Shown here in pieces: positions 1 through 13,280 of a stretch of DNA of 64,000 nt (position 1 is its first letter; each line of letters starts with the position of its first letter). The notes below the pieces were generated by a model. It was not told the origin of the DNA. It was given only the letters and a program-made list of their open reading frames with translations, and did not search any database. The stretch covers positions 29,128,004-29,192,003 of the forward strand of contig OZ037765.1 of assembly GCA_964035545.1 (NCBI GenBank). The letters run 5' to 3'. This DNA is from Bugula neritina (lineage: Eukaryota > Bryozoa > Gymnolaemata > Cheilostomatida > Bugulidae). Made by a program: the position numbers and the translations under genes.

Positions 1-384
1 GCAGCTAGCCAACTAAATATAGAGCTGTGCTTGAGAATTAGAAAACATTTTAGTTCATGGAGTTTCAATTAATTAAGAAGCTAGTTTTAGCTTTGAGACA
101 ATCAAATTTTTACATAATATATATAGACTGTTTGAAGCGCCCAGTTACTTTCTATGCATTTGTTTTCACTGTGATCAGCTGTTTGATATTATTATAGCAT
201 GCAGCATATTGTAGCTGTCATATGTTGTAGCTTTTATTTCCAGTTCCCTTCAATTGTTCTGCATGCTCTTAGGATAAAAACTAGTAGTGTGCCTACATTT
301 AATTTGTAATAACATGGAGGATTATAATTACCCCATATACTATGCAGAAATTGCTGAAGTCTAAGTCTACTTTTTTAAACTTAC

Positions 385-488
385 GTTGTGAGAGTAATCT
401 TTGGGTGAGTCTACAGTAAGGTCATCAGTAGCTGCCAACTCAGTCTTTGTGATGAGTCCATCATAAGGGAAAGCTGGTTCACTCACCG
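385..488 (-). CDS. Alternative downstream exon of the 1472-5262 gene
   Basis: A 104-base open exon sits between an acceptor (TTTATAG, just above 488) and a good donor (GTAAGTTT, just below 385). It starts in the phase that exon 4 (2610-2425) leaves, so splicing 4 to here, skipping exon 5 and its stop, reads on into 34 residues including EPAFPYDGLITKTELAATDD. The donor is in phase 0, so the transcript would continue beyond the left edge of the window. I read this as a long isoform and the 1472-1572 exon as an alternative terminal exon; this is inference from splice phase alone. Confidence 0.5.
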
Positions 489-1471
489 CTATAAATATTA
501 AAATAGTGTTTCAGATAATGTTTTTACTTCAACAAATAACTTATTTTAATGAAAATTGTACCTCTTTGTTTAATACAATACTACCATACTATCATCCCAA
601 TGTAAAAAAGCACATATGTTTAGGAAATAGAGATATGTAAAAAATATTTCTGACTAAAGGAAAAGTTTTTAGGTAGAAGCAAAACTCTGGAAGTCACAAA
701 ACCTTAATTTTTTATTAATCTAGTCAATCAGAAATGCAAAGGCTCAATTTTTCAATTGGTTGACTTATAAATTAGATGATGAATAAAACTAACAGGAAAA
801 AAGAATATATTGGGTTCCAGATGCTTTTACGCATTCCTATACTAACAGCATACACCTGAATACTAAGTATGCTTACGTAATAGCATAACCTATGAACATA
901 ACGTAATTTATGCAGTTGGCTCTAAATACTCTACTAGTATGCTAATGATGTTACTCAACAATGTTCATACATAAACAATAAGACATGATTAGATATTCAT
1001 AGCTCTCAGCATATTACCTGAACACGAGAATAGCTATCCAGTTGCATCATAAATTAAACATAATGCAGTCACTACTGAGTGCCTTACTTGCTAATGTGCT
1101 ATATAAAGTTTATATATGCAGATATCAGCGCATAAGATGAATAACTTAAATCAAAACCGCCTTATAAAGACTTGCTCTATGCATCAAATAAGTTTATTGA
1201 AAGATATATAACCCGTTATTTATTAATTGAACTGGCAAAATAATATTTTCATTGTGAAGTTTTTAGTTAAAAGGTGCCTCAAAATAACAATAATTGTTAT
1301 GAATGTGTCAGAGAATAGAGGATTGTGAAATAGCCCTCAAATTCCTGAACAATAAATAGTATAATGGGTAGATATTTTCAGAGGCCTGTATAATAAATGG
1401 CTATTGTGTGAAAGTGCTACAGTCACATGTAAAAAATAGTTAATAGATTGACTTTGTTATTGTTTTAGTTT

Positions 1472-3560
1472 CTATTTCCTGTCTGCCGAAAGGAGTTGGT
1501 AAAGAGTTTTTCTCTGTCCAGGAGCTGATGCCGCGGGTTTACTAGTCTTTTTCATCCATGGCACAACTTCCTCTGAAAAAACACACTTCTAGTTACATCA
1601 GCTGTGGGCAGCTTAACTTCTGCTATGTCAGCTGATTCACTCTAACTGTAGTTGTCTGCACCTACTCCATATATTACCTCTATTACCTATTGTATTTCTA
1701 AAGTGACTTAAGACCTACACTGACTGCCTTAGTTACTTACTTCACATGTGGCTGCAGTATGCCCACTACTATAACAAGAAACTAGCTTGTCTCAAAATAA
1801 AGAGTTTGTTTCTTGACCCAAATTCACTAATCGCTGGACCAGAAAGTCATAGCTTGACAGTTCATTCACCAACAAAAAATATCAAAAGCTCAGTAATTCA
1901 TATTGTCACTGCTATAGTGATTAAATACTAGACAACTAAACTGATCATTGTGGACATGTGGGTTTTTTTTTAAATTACAAGACTATGTAAAAGCAATTAT
2001 ATAATTTATAAAACATTTTTTGTTTTAATCGATGTGTTGCATCATTTTACAAGTCAACTTTTTGAAAAATTGAGCTGAAACTTGGAGTAGCACATGCTTC
2101 ATGCAGACCCTGTTTGCACTTCACACTTGCTGAGTTTATGAAAAACTAACCTAGATTGTAGCTGACTTTGCTTAACTCTGGGCTAGATTCAAGATTTAAG
2201 TCTTTGTAAGTCTTGACTTATAAATCTTTTAGTATCAATTTCTGAGGACATTCTGAATTTTTTGATCGGTTCAAACAAGCTAATTCTAGGTTAGTCTAAT
2301 AAAGATTAAATAATTTCTTAGCCTGAGGTACAGCATGCTATATCAGAGTAATTAACTAACACAAAGCTTTGGCAAATTCTACTCTCTACTAAAAAGCATG
2401 CATCAGCAAAATTAACTGAATTACCTTTCTTTTCAGGCAGCGGTTTACTCGGCTTAAATTTTGCAGCGCGGGCAGCTTTGGCTTTTTCAGAAGCTAATAA
2501 TTTCTCTTCTTCTCTTTTTCTTATTTCTTCTTGCAGGAGTCGTTCCTCTTCCTGTTTTCGTTGCAACTCCGCTCGTCTAATTTTTTCTTCTTCCTCAAAT
2601 TTTTTAGCCTCTAAAACATTTTATTTTATCTTGACACTACAGTTCAGAAAATATAACACGAGTTTCATCTATTTGTTTTGTAAAACTAGGATAGTCTTCG
2701 TCAGTCTTAATAGCTAGCTTAAAGGCAGTTGAATTTCATACAATTTCAATCATCTGGCACAATGGTACAAAAGGTAACAAGCATTTATACACTACTTACT
2801 ATAATATGCTCTCTACATATTATATAATTATATTCCTATGTTTTGTGCCTATCTCATAATCATATGGAATGGAATAATGATTGTGTGAATGTCAGTTTCT
2901 GCAGGAGATGAGGCTAATTATGGAGTTACGTAAAGCTTACTATGCATACGACCACACAACCGTTTAACATGCTGGCAAGCAGCAAACCCACACAGCTAAT
3001 AACAGGAAGAATGAGAATAATTATAAATGTACTCACTCCATGCACTTGGGTAGCAATCCAAATTCTCTACCACATGCAGCTGTTATTCAAAACCAGAATA
3101 CAATGTTGAGTCACGCAAACCTTTCATTTACGGACAACTTTCCGGTAGCAAAGTTTTCACGTAGCTAAGCCATTAGTATGAATATTCTTCCATAATGAAG
3201 GTGTCTGGTTATTTCAGGTATTTAATGCTGCAAGTTCACAGCTTCCTTGGTCAACCGGTGTCTATTACGCTCTTCAAGGGCTGGCTTTTAGCAAACAAAC
3301 ATAACGAAGATGGAGTTCAATTTGACACACTGCAAGCCGCATGATGCTGCAAACCACCGCTGCCACACTTAAATACCTTCGGCAGCTTTCTCAGCCTCTT
3401 CTTCGGCTGCCATCATGTCGGCTATAAGTTTTTGGCGAGCCAAAAACAAATTAGCGCCTTTACTTCTACTTCCGCCAGAAGCAGATGGCTGAGTATCGTG
3501 CGGAATTTCTGACACATCTTCTACACTAATTTGGTCGTCTGTGGGCCAAGAAACTTGCAG

Positions 3561-3598
<38 letters not shown>

Positions 3599-5262
3599 CG
3601 AGCTTTAATTCATACACACCATAGTTTTATTAAAAATAATTATTTAAATAGCTCAACATAGAATTGTAAATTATAGCTAAATGACAAAATGTAGTAAGGT
3701 AGGTGAAAGCAAATCAGAAAAAATTGCGAAAAGCTTATATAAGCTTATAAAGCTCTATATGAAAGAATCTCGTAAAAGAAGTGATGTTCTTGAGAGATTT
3801 TCAATTAAAATCTATACCAAAATTCACACAGTCTCTTTACAGAGCTTAGGCTATTGAAGATTTTCTGTTACTGCAGTTTGGTGAAAATAGTTCAGTGATA
3901 GTTAATAGAAAACTCAAGTTTCTATGAATCAACTAGACATAACAAAGAGCTTATTACAATAGCCTGAGTTTAATTATAGATACAGAGTAATTATTCTAAT
4001 TCTGTATGATAGTAAATAGAACTATGTTAACGTGATATGTCTTTGATGAAATCACAATTATATTATTAATAGAATGGGTATCATAGCATCTGTCCCATGA
4101 TGCAATCATACGAACTTAAGGGGTCAAGGTGAAAAATCATAAACCTTTAGCATCACCTTTTTTGAAAACATGAAGCTTCCATGATATCTATTTTAAGAGT
4201 TTATCTGGTTAAATCTATTTTTACACACTATGACTCACCAGAATTCATAGCCTGGGCCTCTAGACATATGCTCGTAGCCAGTTTTTTTCTTTCGTCTCGA
4301 ACACTAGCAGCAGAAACGTTCTCTTTACCACAGGCTACAGGTTTCACCACACCACCTACAAAGGTTATAAACTAATGAGAACTGTTATTATATGTGAATT
4401 TCGATTAAATACAATAGCAATCTACATAAACCAAAACCAAATGAACCAATCAAAAATATGTATGACAAAAAATAAAAGCTTAAGAGGTCAAAGGTCACGA
4501 CAATAAATTTAAAACAAAGAGGGGAAACTACTCCTGTGAATATTTTACTTGGCCTTTGTCCCACATTCATCCAGTGAGTATATGCAGGTGTCATGTAGGC
4601 ATCTGTTTTGAATAGCAAAATACACACCACAAACTTCAAGTCAAAAGTTAGAAACCAAACAAGAAAACAACCATAAAACATGTAGGGGAAACCATGATGC
4701 AATCAACAGCAAGCTGAGGAAAACAAAATAGAAAGATGCATTGTTCATTGTCCCTAGAGCTGAATTCTTTTGAATAGCCTGCAGTAGACATGTGCAGACT
4801 GCAGAGGGGGAGAGGGAGAGGGGACATAAGGGGACTGGTTGATTGAAGATCCACCACTTGGATTTCCCATAGACCACCATGATTTACAAAGTATGATATG
4901 CGACAAGCCATCAATAGAAATATAATTCATGAGGAGCCAAAAGGTCATATTTTTTTAATAGAATAAACAGCTGACACATTCTTTGTAAGTAAAAACAGCA
5001 AACTGATAAAACACATGCAGCTAAGCCACAGCCCTGGGTCATGACTGCAAGAACAAGCTGAAACTCTTCTCACACCACCAGCACCTTCGTTAGCCGCTGC
5101 CTGCTGGGAATTCTCTTCAGACTCCTGTTCCATCATGTCAGCTATCAGCTTCTGTCTAGCTAAGAACAGATTTACCCCCTTACTACTCCCTCTGCCGGCA
5201 GCAGCCCCGGCAGTCTTCGGAATCTCCGACATTTCCTCCACCGTGAGAAGACCTTCGCTCAT
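1472..5262 (-). CDS. Unidentified coiled-coil protein with duplicated exon, short isoform (5 exons, 250 aa)
   Basis: Exons in transcript order: 5262-5076, 4355-4239, 3538-3377, 2610-2425, 1572-1472; all four introns are phase 1 and the joined frame is open to a TAG at 1472-1474. The start is the ATG at 5262-5260. Exons 1 and 3 encode paralogous segments, each with VE-x-x-SEIP followed by SKG(V/A)NLFLARQKLIADMM. Exon 4 is strongly charged (runs of E, K, R, then AKAARAAKFKPSKP) and should form a coiled coil or single alpha helix. Exon 5 adds a basic, serine/proline tail ending in LLSADRK. There is no signal peptide or membrane segment. The LFLARQK motif loosely recalls the LFAKRQ motifs of synaptopodin/myopodin proteins, so an actin-associated role is possible but unproven. 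The splice frame is well supported; the function is not known. Confidence 0.7.
3561..3598. repeat. (AT)n microsatellite upstream of an acceptor
   Basis: Nearly perfect AT dinucleotide tract in the intron of the first gene. On the transcribed strand it lies about 20 bases before the acceptor of exon 3 (3538), separated from it by a short pyrimidine-bearing stretch. Confidence 0.9.
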
Positions 5263-8200
5263 TGTGTCGCCTCAGCTAATTGGTTGGGTCATGAGTGGCC
5301 TACACTGGCTTGTATGGAAAATCGGTAGAACTTATCAAAATAAACTTCTCTAAGCATATATTTAGTAGCTTGAATTAAATTTTAACGTCATGAAATTGAA
5401 ATTTTAATGTTAGTGTTTCAAAAATACCTTAAGTTTTGTAGACCTAAAAATTAAAACACTAAAAATAGATTATACTCAAGTGTCCATTGGGATACGGATC
5501 ACAACTTTTACCCAATTTTCTAAGATTTCTAAGAGTTTTCTAAAATTTATTATGATTACTAATAAGGTTAAAGTAAATAATAACAAAAACTACGACTACA
5601 ATACTATACCAACTATACATATCATTTTATAATAACATATAGCATATTTTCATAAAATTGAAAGTATTATGGTTACGTACATTAGTAAAGATTTACCAAA
5701 AGTGCCTACCTCTTATACAATAATCCGCAAATAGCAGCTCGTAGTATAGTATATTTTATGTCTGAGGCTGTATATCCAAACCAACCAACTACAGGTATAT
5801 ATGTAACCTCATAAAACTGTTTTAGTGCAAGCTCTATATACCTATCTGCAACAGCTGCTGCAGCTTAGACTACTACTGCTAATGATTATTTAATATTACA
5901 CTAGCAGTAATTAACAAAGAATTAACAATTTATAGTTGCAGTAATTAGCTCACAGCCGACTATAGGCAAAAGAATATTCCTGCTTGCTGTCTTCCTTGTA
6001 TAGTAAAACTGACTAAAAATATCTCTTACATCTATGCATTGTTTATACCTGCAAGCACCTGCGAGACGTGCTCACTTCATCTGATAAGGTGACAGTGGCA
6101 AGTCACTACATCTCTGTCAAATGTCAATTGTTAATGCTGACAATTACCTAAGCCAATCACTAGTAGCCTTACACGCAGTGCCATGTGCAGCTATAATGTT
6201 ATAATATGTTGTTAACAGTTAGCACTGTTATTTTAGAGAAATATAGTACTCTTACGTAATGGTAGGCATGACTATCAATCTATTAATTGTACATACTAGT
6301 AGGTGTATCCCGTTTCCATGAAAGAAAAACAAAGAGATGGTGCACATTTCTCACTACTACACCTTCTAAATTACGGCCCATTTAGATTGGCATACTTGTA
6401 AAATGAGAAATGAGCTGCAGGCTAAGACTTTTCTTGGCTTGCCTAGAGGCAGGGTTTGGTATTTGCTACAATGAGTTAACACTTTATGTAGCTGTCATAA
6501 AAGTGTACCAATAAAAATAGGCAACTTTATTCCAAAATATTTTTTGTCAGTGAGGCTCTTTATATATTAATGAATGACCTAAATGATATAAATATTCATG
6601 GTAATAGAGAATTTGTTTTGAGTACATATAACACGCGATGTAACAAAATTAACATTTAAAATATTGTTGTTTTAAAAGTAGCCATTGGAAGTTTAATGCT
6701 TGTATGAACTCTTTTTCAATAAACTGGTTTAAAAATTATCTATCTTAGTTTATGTACCTTGATACTATAGATTTGGTCAATTTTAAAATGTACTTTGTTG
6801 GTTGTCTTCTCTCAACCTAGGCAAGTAAAATCGTATGAAGGCTTCTTATTATAACATTTATCTCTCTTTGTTCAAATAACAAAACTACAGAGTTAAAAAT
6901 ATAGTTAATGAATGGCAAACAGAATAGGGCGGCAAATGAAATGCATATCAAAAGTCAAGGTCATGGAAGCTATTTTAGCCAGAAGCATAGTAGCTGTTAT
7001 TAAATGAAAGTTTAGCTAAAATTAACTTATAACTTACTACTATAGAGATGAGTAAGGAAGCTGTTATTAGAGAAGAAGTAACTGACATAAGCTGTAAATT
7101 AAATGAGTTATATTTTAGTGGGTGTATATATCATATTATATTATAGGCTTATAGCCTACAATAACTTTTATGGACACTCATTGACGGGCTTGATTAGGTT
7201 ACAGAAGATGCATGGATGAACAAAATAATTATTTAATAACTCTCACTTATAGCTAAAATAACTTGCTTATTGCTGAATGGAGAGCTAATGGTGTGAGACT
7301 TTTGGTCCAACACAAATTTAATATTCGGAACATTATTACTATAATGGATAAGGTTACTCTTATTACATCAGCTGCCTACCTGATTGATTTATACAAACTG
7401 CTAACACGTTACTATATCATGAGTTTTTGAAAACCCACTGTTTTTCTAAGGTTGAACTGTTGTTGGAAACATGAAAATAGTTATGATGAGAGAAATTTAG
7501 ATTCCGGGTGTCTATATTTAGGAGTCAGGTATCTAGCATTGTAGAGAAATGAGTTTTGTTAATAATTAATATTGACTATTAACCTGTGTGAACTATTTCG
7601 TAAACTAGCTATTCCATTTTAAAAACTGACAATGGTATTATGATAATACTGCAGGCTGTGTGTGTACTGAGCATTACAGAGATAACTGTCTTTACCGCTA
7701 GACTGTCGAAACTCAAAACTGAGAACAAAAATAGTTCTCACCAAGTGATTTAAATCTCTATGAAATAATTGAACCATTCCTGAATTCAAATCACGAAGAA
7801 ATATAAACCTAGTTTTTATAAAAAATTTACTTAAAATACCCTGCATAGCATGGCCAAACTTATGTCATCCAATAGAATTGATTCTTTTAGAAAGCATCTG
7901 CATGTGATCCAGTAGTTCAAGTAATTAGACTATTTGTAATACATAGACTCAGATCCTGGACAGGGCTATTTGAACATCCAATCACAACTGCTCCTTTACC
8001 ACAAAAAAGACAGCAGAGGTGTTTCCAGCTATGGTGAGACACAGAGTGCTGTGCTTGATTAAAAGCCATTACTACCAGGGATACAGCGACTTTAAACAAA
8101 TGTAAGAATTAATAAACTATTTTCAAAGATGGGAATTCTCTAGACATATGAAATATCAGAGAGTTTGATGTAATTGGCTTTATAGAAAGTGAAGCTTATC

Positions 8201-8823
8201 ATTAGAGTTTACAAGTGATGACAAAAATGTTCATATAACCATAAAACATAGGAGCTCAGTATAGGCAGCAAAAATGTTATATATTTAAGATGAGTACAGA
8301 AGTGTTTTCACCTCCAATGTGTAAGTTTTTAAGCTCAACTTAATGGTTTGTTATTCCCAGCTCATCCCATCTCCTCCTCACCCACTCAACCTGGCTATTT
8401 CCTTAAAGCACTAGCTATTTTTCTTGCAAGCATGCACTTGGCCTCCTTGAAGTGAATGATTTTAGTTGATAAAAAGCTGAACACTTAGTAGTTTGAACTC
8501 ATCTTTTTCTGCAAACTAAGATTGGGTATATTAAATCTCTCACTTTTTTTCGGTAGCATTCTTGGCAAAGTGGCTACCCAGATATTTCGAAGGAGTGGCC
8601 TTTGATATTGATTTAGACATTATATTTCAATCAACCTTGGTGTTGTTTAGCCTTCCTAAGTTAAGTTTTTCTCCTTTTTGTTTACACCAGCCATTGTCAT
8701 TGTCATTGCTGACATTTTTCTTCTGGGTTTGCCAATGAGCAAGGTGTAATCAAGGATTCGACTAATCTTAGTGTAACTTGAATATACCATAAGCACTGAA
8801 TGCGGTTTAAACTTTCACAATAG
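5263..8823. other. Intergenic AT-rich DNA, no gene seen
   Basis: This is the left part of the 8-kb head-to-head interval between the minus-strand gene ending at 5262 and RAP1GDS1. Only short, compositionally random open frames occur. No RNA gene, tandem array or recognisable transposon was seen. The promoter of the minus-strand gene must lie just right of 5262, but no convincing core motif could be picked out. Confidence 0.6.
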
Positions 8824-9081
8824 TATCACACACCAAGTGGTAAATCATAGAATTTCCCTGGATGAATGCCAAGCATTACACACGCAGCAGGATCCTAGAA
8901 ATCTGGGAGTTGTCATCTCTGAAATGAGACCGCTCCATAAGACAGATAAACCATCTTTAAACAAACCATTTATAGCTGGGGATGATACAAATGAAGAAAA
9001 TTATAACTTCAACGACATATATGCTAGCAAAGTAGACTTCAGCAATAACTTGATGAGCCAATTTCGAAGTGCATCAACAAT
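8824..9081 (+). CDS. Orphan candidate exon, unknown product
   Basis: The plus frame is open from 8777 to a TGA at 9083-9085. Inside it, an acceptor-like TTTCACAATAG ends at 8823 and a strong donor (AAT then GTGAGTAAG) begins at 9082. The exon would be 258 bases and symmetric (enters and leaves in the same phase). It encodes about 85 residues rich in D, N, S and K, with motifs such as RPLHKTDKPSLNKPF and NDIYASKVDF. The composition looks more like coding than the surrounding AT-rich DNA. I found no partner exons and do not recognise the sequence; the first in-frame ATG is internal, so it is not a complete gene by itself. It may be a chance frame or an exon of an unannotated plus-strand gene. 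Confidence 0.3.
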
Positions 9082-12000
9082 GTGAGTAAGACACTAACTG
9101 CGCAAACTGAGATGTATATTAAGAAACAAACGAAATGATAACTTGTATAGTGTAATTAATTTGGCTGTGAATCATCATGACTGGGCATGGATAGGTAAAC
9201 TTATAAATGCTAAAATGGTAATGTTTGGTATATTGTAACAGTAGTATATATTATCATAAAATACATAATGTTAAATATTAACCTAAAAACAAACAAACTT
9301 CTCTACTGCGTTGTGAATATTTCATTCAAACTTCTAATTATAAGCTCAAACTTCGAAAGCTAAAATGCTACAAGTTAAACATGATCCAGTTGTGATCTGT
9401 TAGTATTGTTTTTACAGGTAGCACTGAGCGCATGCACTCAATAGAGTTTACTGAGGTGCTTGTATCTGTATCTGCCATCTAGACCTGATAGAATCTATTA
9501 TAACTGGAGAAACACAAAAAGCCTTTCTAAGATATAAACTTACTTTAAATAAAACTCAGCATTATAGTTAAGAAACCAGTAGCTTTTCCACCAAATACCA
9601 ATATACCATACTATATAATTAATACATCAGTTGTGCTTATAGTAGATCAGGAATAGCCCTTTCTGTCTTAAGCTAGACTAGCCCTTACACTTTATGACCT
9701 GCAATCAAATACTTCAATTGGCAATGTTTATATATAGAAAAAATTATAAGACTATGATTACAAGGTTAGCTATTTCAATTATCTATAATTTTAGCTTTGC
9801 ATAATATACAACTGAGCTATATGGCCCATATGTAGACGCTTTTCTAATAGCTGCGGTGAGTAAGTCGCACTAAATCCAACATTGACAGTCAACCAAAGTA
9901 AAAAGCAAGAGAAAGTAATAGATGTTAAACATAATTGAAAGGGGTAATGGACTGAAGGTCAACTGATAACTACAGACTACAGGCTGCTAGGGATCATAAG
10001 CTAGAACTTGGCAGGTGATAGAAGTGTAAGTAACTGAAACTCTCTAGAACCATGACTAACCTTGTGACCAATAAAATTATGAAAACCAAGCTATTAAGTA
10101 TATGTAGTTCAATATTTTGTTACAATCCTACACAACCTCTCAAGAGTCATGAAAATATTAAGTTACGAAGGCAACCACTTATAAAACTGATGTTTTTAAT
10201 TGAAACACCTGGATGTATTGGAATTTTATACGGTTTCAGTAAGATTAAGTCAGCTATACACTTTTTGCAACACAACACAACAGTCTACGGTTGAGGCGCA
10301 GGTACATCAATGAGGAACTTTGGGAAAGCCTTCGTTCCAAATCATAAACCTTGTAAGAGAAGTTATATTATTCCATGATTTTCAGCTCACACCCAAACCA
10401 AGTTCCATAAGGACAATTGAAGAACTTGGACTAATGAAATTTCTCCAGCCGTTATAGTTAAGTTGAAGACACAAAGTGCAATCAAGGAAATGCTGAAGCT
10501 AAACTATTTTAATTGCATGCAAGTATAAATTAGTTTAGACTTTAGAGTTTAGAGTATGAATTACAAATTGAAATACTATAGTCTAAACTTACCGGTTTAT
10601 CAATGACTCTGCCAACTCAATAGTAATGCTCTTGACCTGCAGCCCAAACATAGAGTGATGAGTAGAACTATTTAAAGTTATCTCACAAAGTTGTTTAACT
10701 TTGATGATTTATCTTGATAAGCAAGACATTTGTATATAATTGTGATATATTATATCTTTATTAGTATCTCATATGTAACCACCTGCCATATCCACAGTGT
10801 CGTAGTGTGTAGTCTGAGAGATTTACAGTGCTTATAAGTTATAGCACAGGGTGCAAGACTGAGGCTGAAGAATGTTGAATGACTCACAAATGATATTATT
10901 ATATTACTTTATTATGTCACATGTCATTGGTCATTATGCTCTGCCTATTATAATATCGTATAATACTTCTATTGTGTGATTCCTGATTAATTTGGGAACA
11001 ATCATGCAACCAGAAGCTCTTATCTGTAATATAGTTATAACATACAACTACCTTTAGCTAATATGAAATAAAAAATATAAGAACATTGCACATAGAGATG
11101 GAATCATTTTTCTCACACTTGAAATTTTGTGTGTACAATGTATAAACATTACAGGGCTAGACTGGGCACATGCGGCTTATATTCTAGATAAAAAAACTTG
11201 AGCCCAAATTTTGTGATAGCGCATTTGAAGGGCACGACCCCACCTTTATGGTTTACTACTTCAATACTTGATACGTCAGACAATGGCTGAGTAACAAACA
11301 GCTACAAATGCAGCTTATATTATACAGTTTTTACCATTCGGGAGATTGGTTGACATGTTTATTAACCAGTTAGCATTAATTTTTAAGCATAATAGCAGTG
11401 GATTATTTAAGAAGGTAACAGAAAATCGTAATAATAAACCCAGAACAACCATGACAATGAGAAAGCTGGTAAAAGTATAAGATGTACAGAAATGCTAGAT
11501 TCTAGAATAATAATTAATTAATTCACTGAAAATGTCAACTTTTCACAATCTACTAAAACAGCATTATATTTAAATGTATATCAATATAGCCTGTGCACTT
11601 AAACAAAACTATATGAAAAATTAACATGGATTTAGAGAAGTATAGTCACTAATGATAGGCCTGCTATTTGGTAATGAAGCCCACTTATGCTCCAAGATAA
11701 AGCATATAAATAAAATTAGTGAATTTTAGGCTTTAAAGCACATATGTAGCATGTAATTTCAACCTGGGCTATACTGGGGATAAACATATTTACATACTAA
11801 TACAGGCTAATAAAATTAGGCATTTTGATGGCACCTTTATATTATTGACTGTAATAAAAAGACAATTCAAATCTCATTATAAAATTAAATTTAGAAATTA
11901 TGCATTGATAGTGATACTCATAGAATAATTATAAGACACTAGTAACTGTAATGAAGTTAAATTACTGTTTAGCATTGGCATTATGATTAATATTACTATG

Positions 12001-13265
12001 GTGCATGACTGTCCCTATATGCACACTCATAATGTTTAGCAAACGATTAATAAATGTATGGAAAATAGCGTTGTGGCTTAGTGCACTCCATAAGTCATAA
12101 CATAATTTTGCAAGTAATTCGAAACATTGATATATTATGAAGTTCTCGAATATAAAGTTACTCGCTGCTCATATGAAAATAGGACATGTGCTCTTTTGTT
12201 TACATCTCCTTGACATATAGCCTAAAATATTTTATTTAACCGTCATAACAAAATGTGACGCTATTTAACCAGCTCTCCATTCCGGTGATGTGTTTAGGAA
12301 TCACGGCTTAGACTCCATTCTATGAGAGTTCTATAAATAGTTCAAAAACAAAATCTTTTATCAATCGCAATGATTGCTGAATGATTACTCAATCATTCTG
12401 TGACAGGTTGCATTCGAGGCTTATGGTTTGGAACTGATTTTTTTATGCGTTGTGTAAATTGTTTTAAAATTTTATTTAGACATATCTGAAATGCATCTTT
12501 TGCATACATTTTAGATAACGATCAAGAGCTACTCAGTCTCACTCTCAGTGAATCTGAATTTCCAATTCAGAGTAAAACTAAATGTAATGCTGATTGCAAA
12601 ATTAAATTTTCAATATCATTATGGTTATTAATATTAAATTATGATTGTTATTATAAAATTAAACACTATTTCATACAATAACAATTCTGATTTGTATTAT
12701 AATTATAATAACTAACTACTACTAGTTTAATTTAAATTATTATTAATAACTAATATTAATAAGTAATAACTAATAAGTAATAACTTTAATAATTATAACA
12801 TTAACTAATAGCTGATAGATATAACAACTAAAACAAAATGAAAATAAAAGTTCACCTTCAACTTTCAGTTTCAATTTTAACTTCAAGTTCGGTTATCAAA
12901 TATGAGATAAGACTTATATAATCATGGATTTCAATGTGAGTCACTGTGAGTGAACTAAATTTAGTCATTAAATTTAATTTATAAGTTATTGTGTAATTTA
13001 ATTTTATATTGCTATACCTATTTATATAGATATTGATTAACTTTAGGTTGAATTTATAGTTTACGCAATAAAATTAAATAGCTGATATAATAAGTTAAAT
13101 TAAATCTTAAACCTCAGATTTACTAGTTTTTCATCAAGAAACTAAAATACTCTTCATTTTATCTTTGTTAAACAAATTCAAACTGCATTCATATATTTAT
13201 TATGTTTGCTATTTTACTAATAGTCTAATATAAAGTTTAATTTGGATTGCTTGCTTCTTTTACAG
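9082..13265. other. Intergenic AT-rich DNA upstream of RAP1GDS1
   Basis: Very AT-rich, with low-complexity stretches of TAATAA/TTAAT type around 12590-12800 and 13000-13110. No supportable coding exon, RNA gene or transposon was found. The acceptor TCTTTTACAG ending at 13265 suggests that RAP1GDS1 has at least one 5' noncoding exon somewhere in this interval. Confidence 0.5.
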
Positions 13266-13280
13266 CTCAATTTTCCCAAT

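Noticed and set aside
7917-8099. Minus-strand 60-codon frame with Cys and His (CCLFCGKG)
   Set aside because: Briefly looked like a zinc-finger or transposase fragment, but the spacing fits no known finger and there is no splice support.
10052-10294. Plus-strand 80-codon frame
   Set aside because: No splice signals, composition like the surrounding AT-rich DNA, no recognisable motif.
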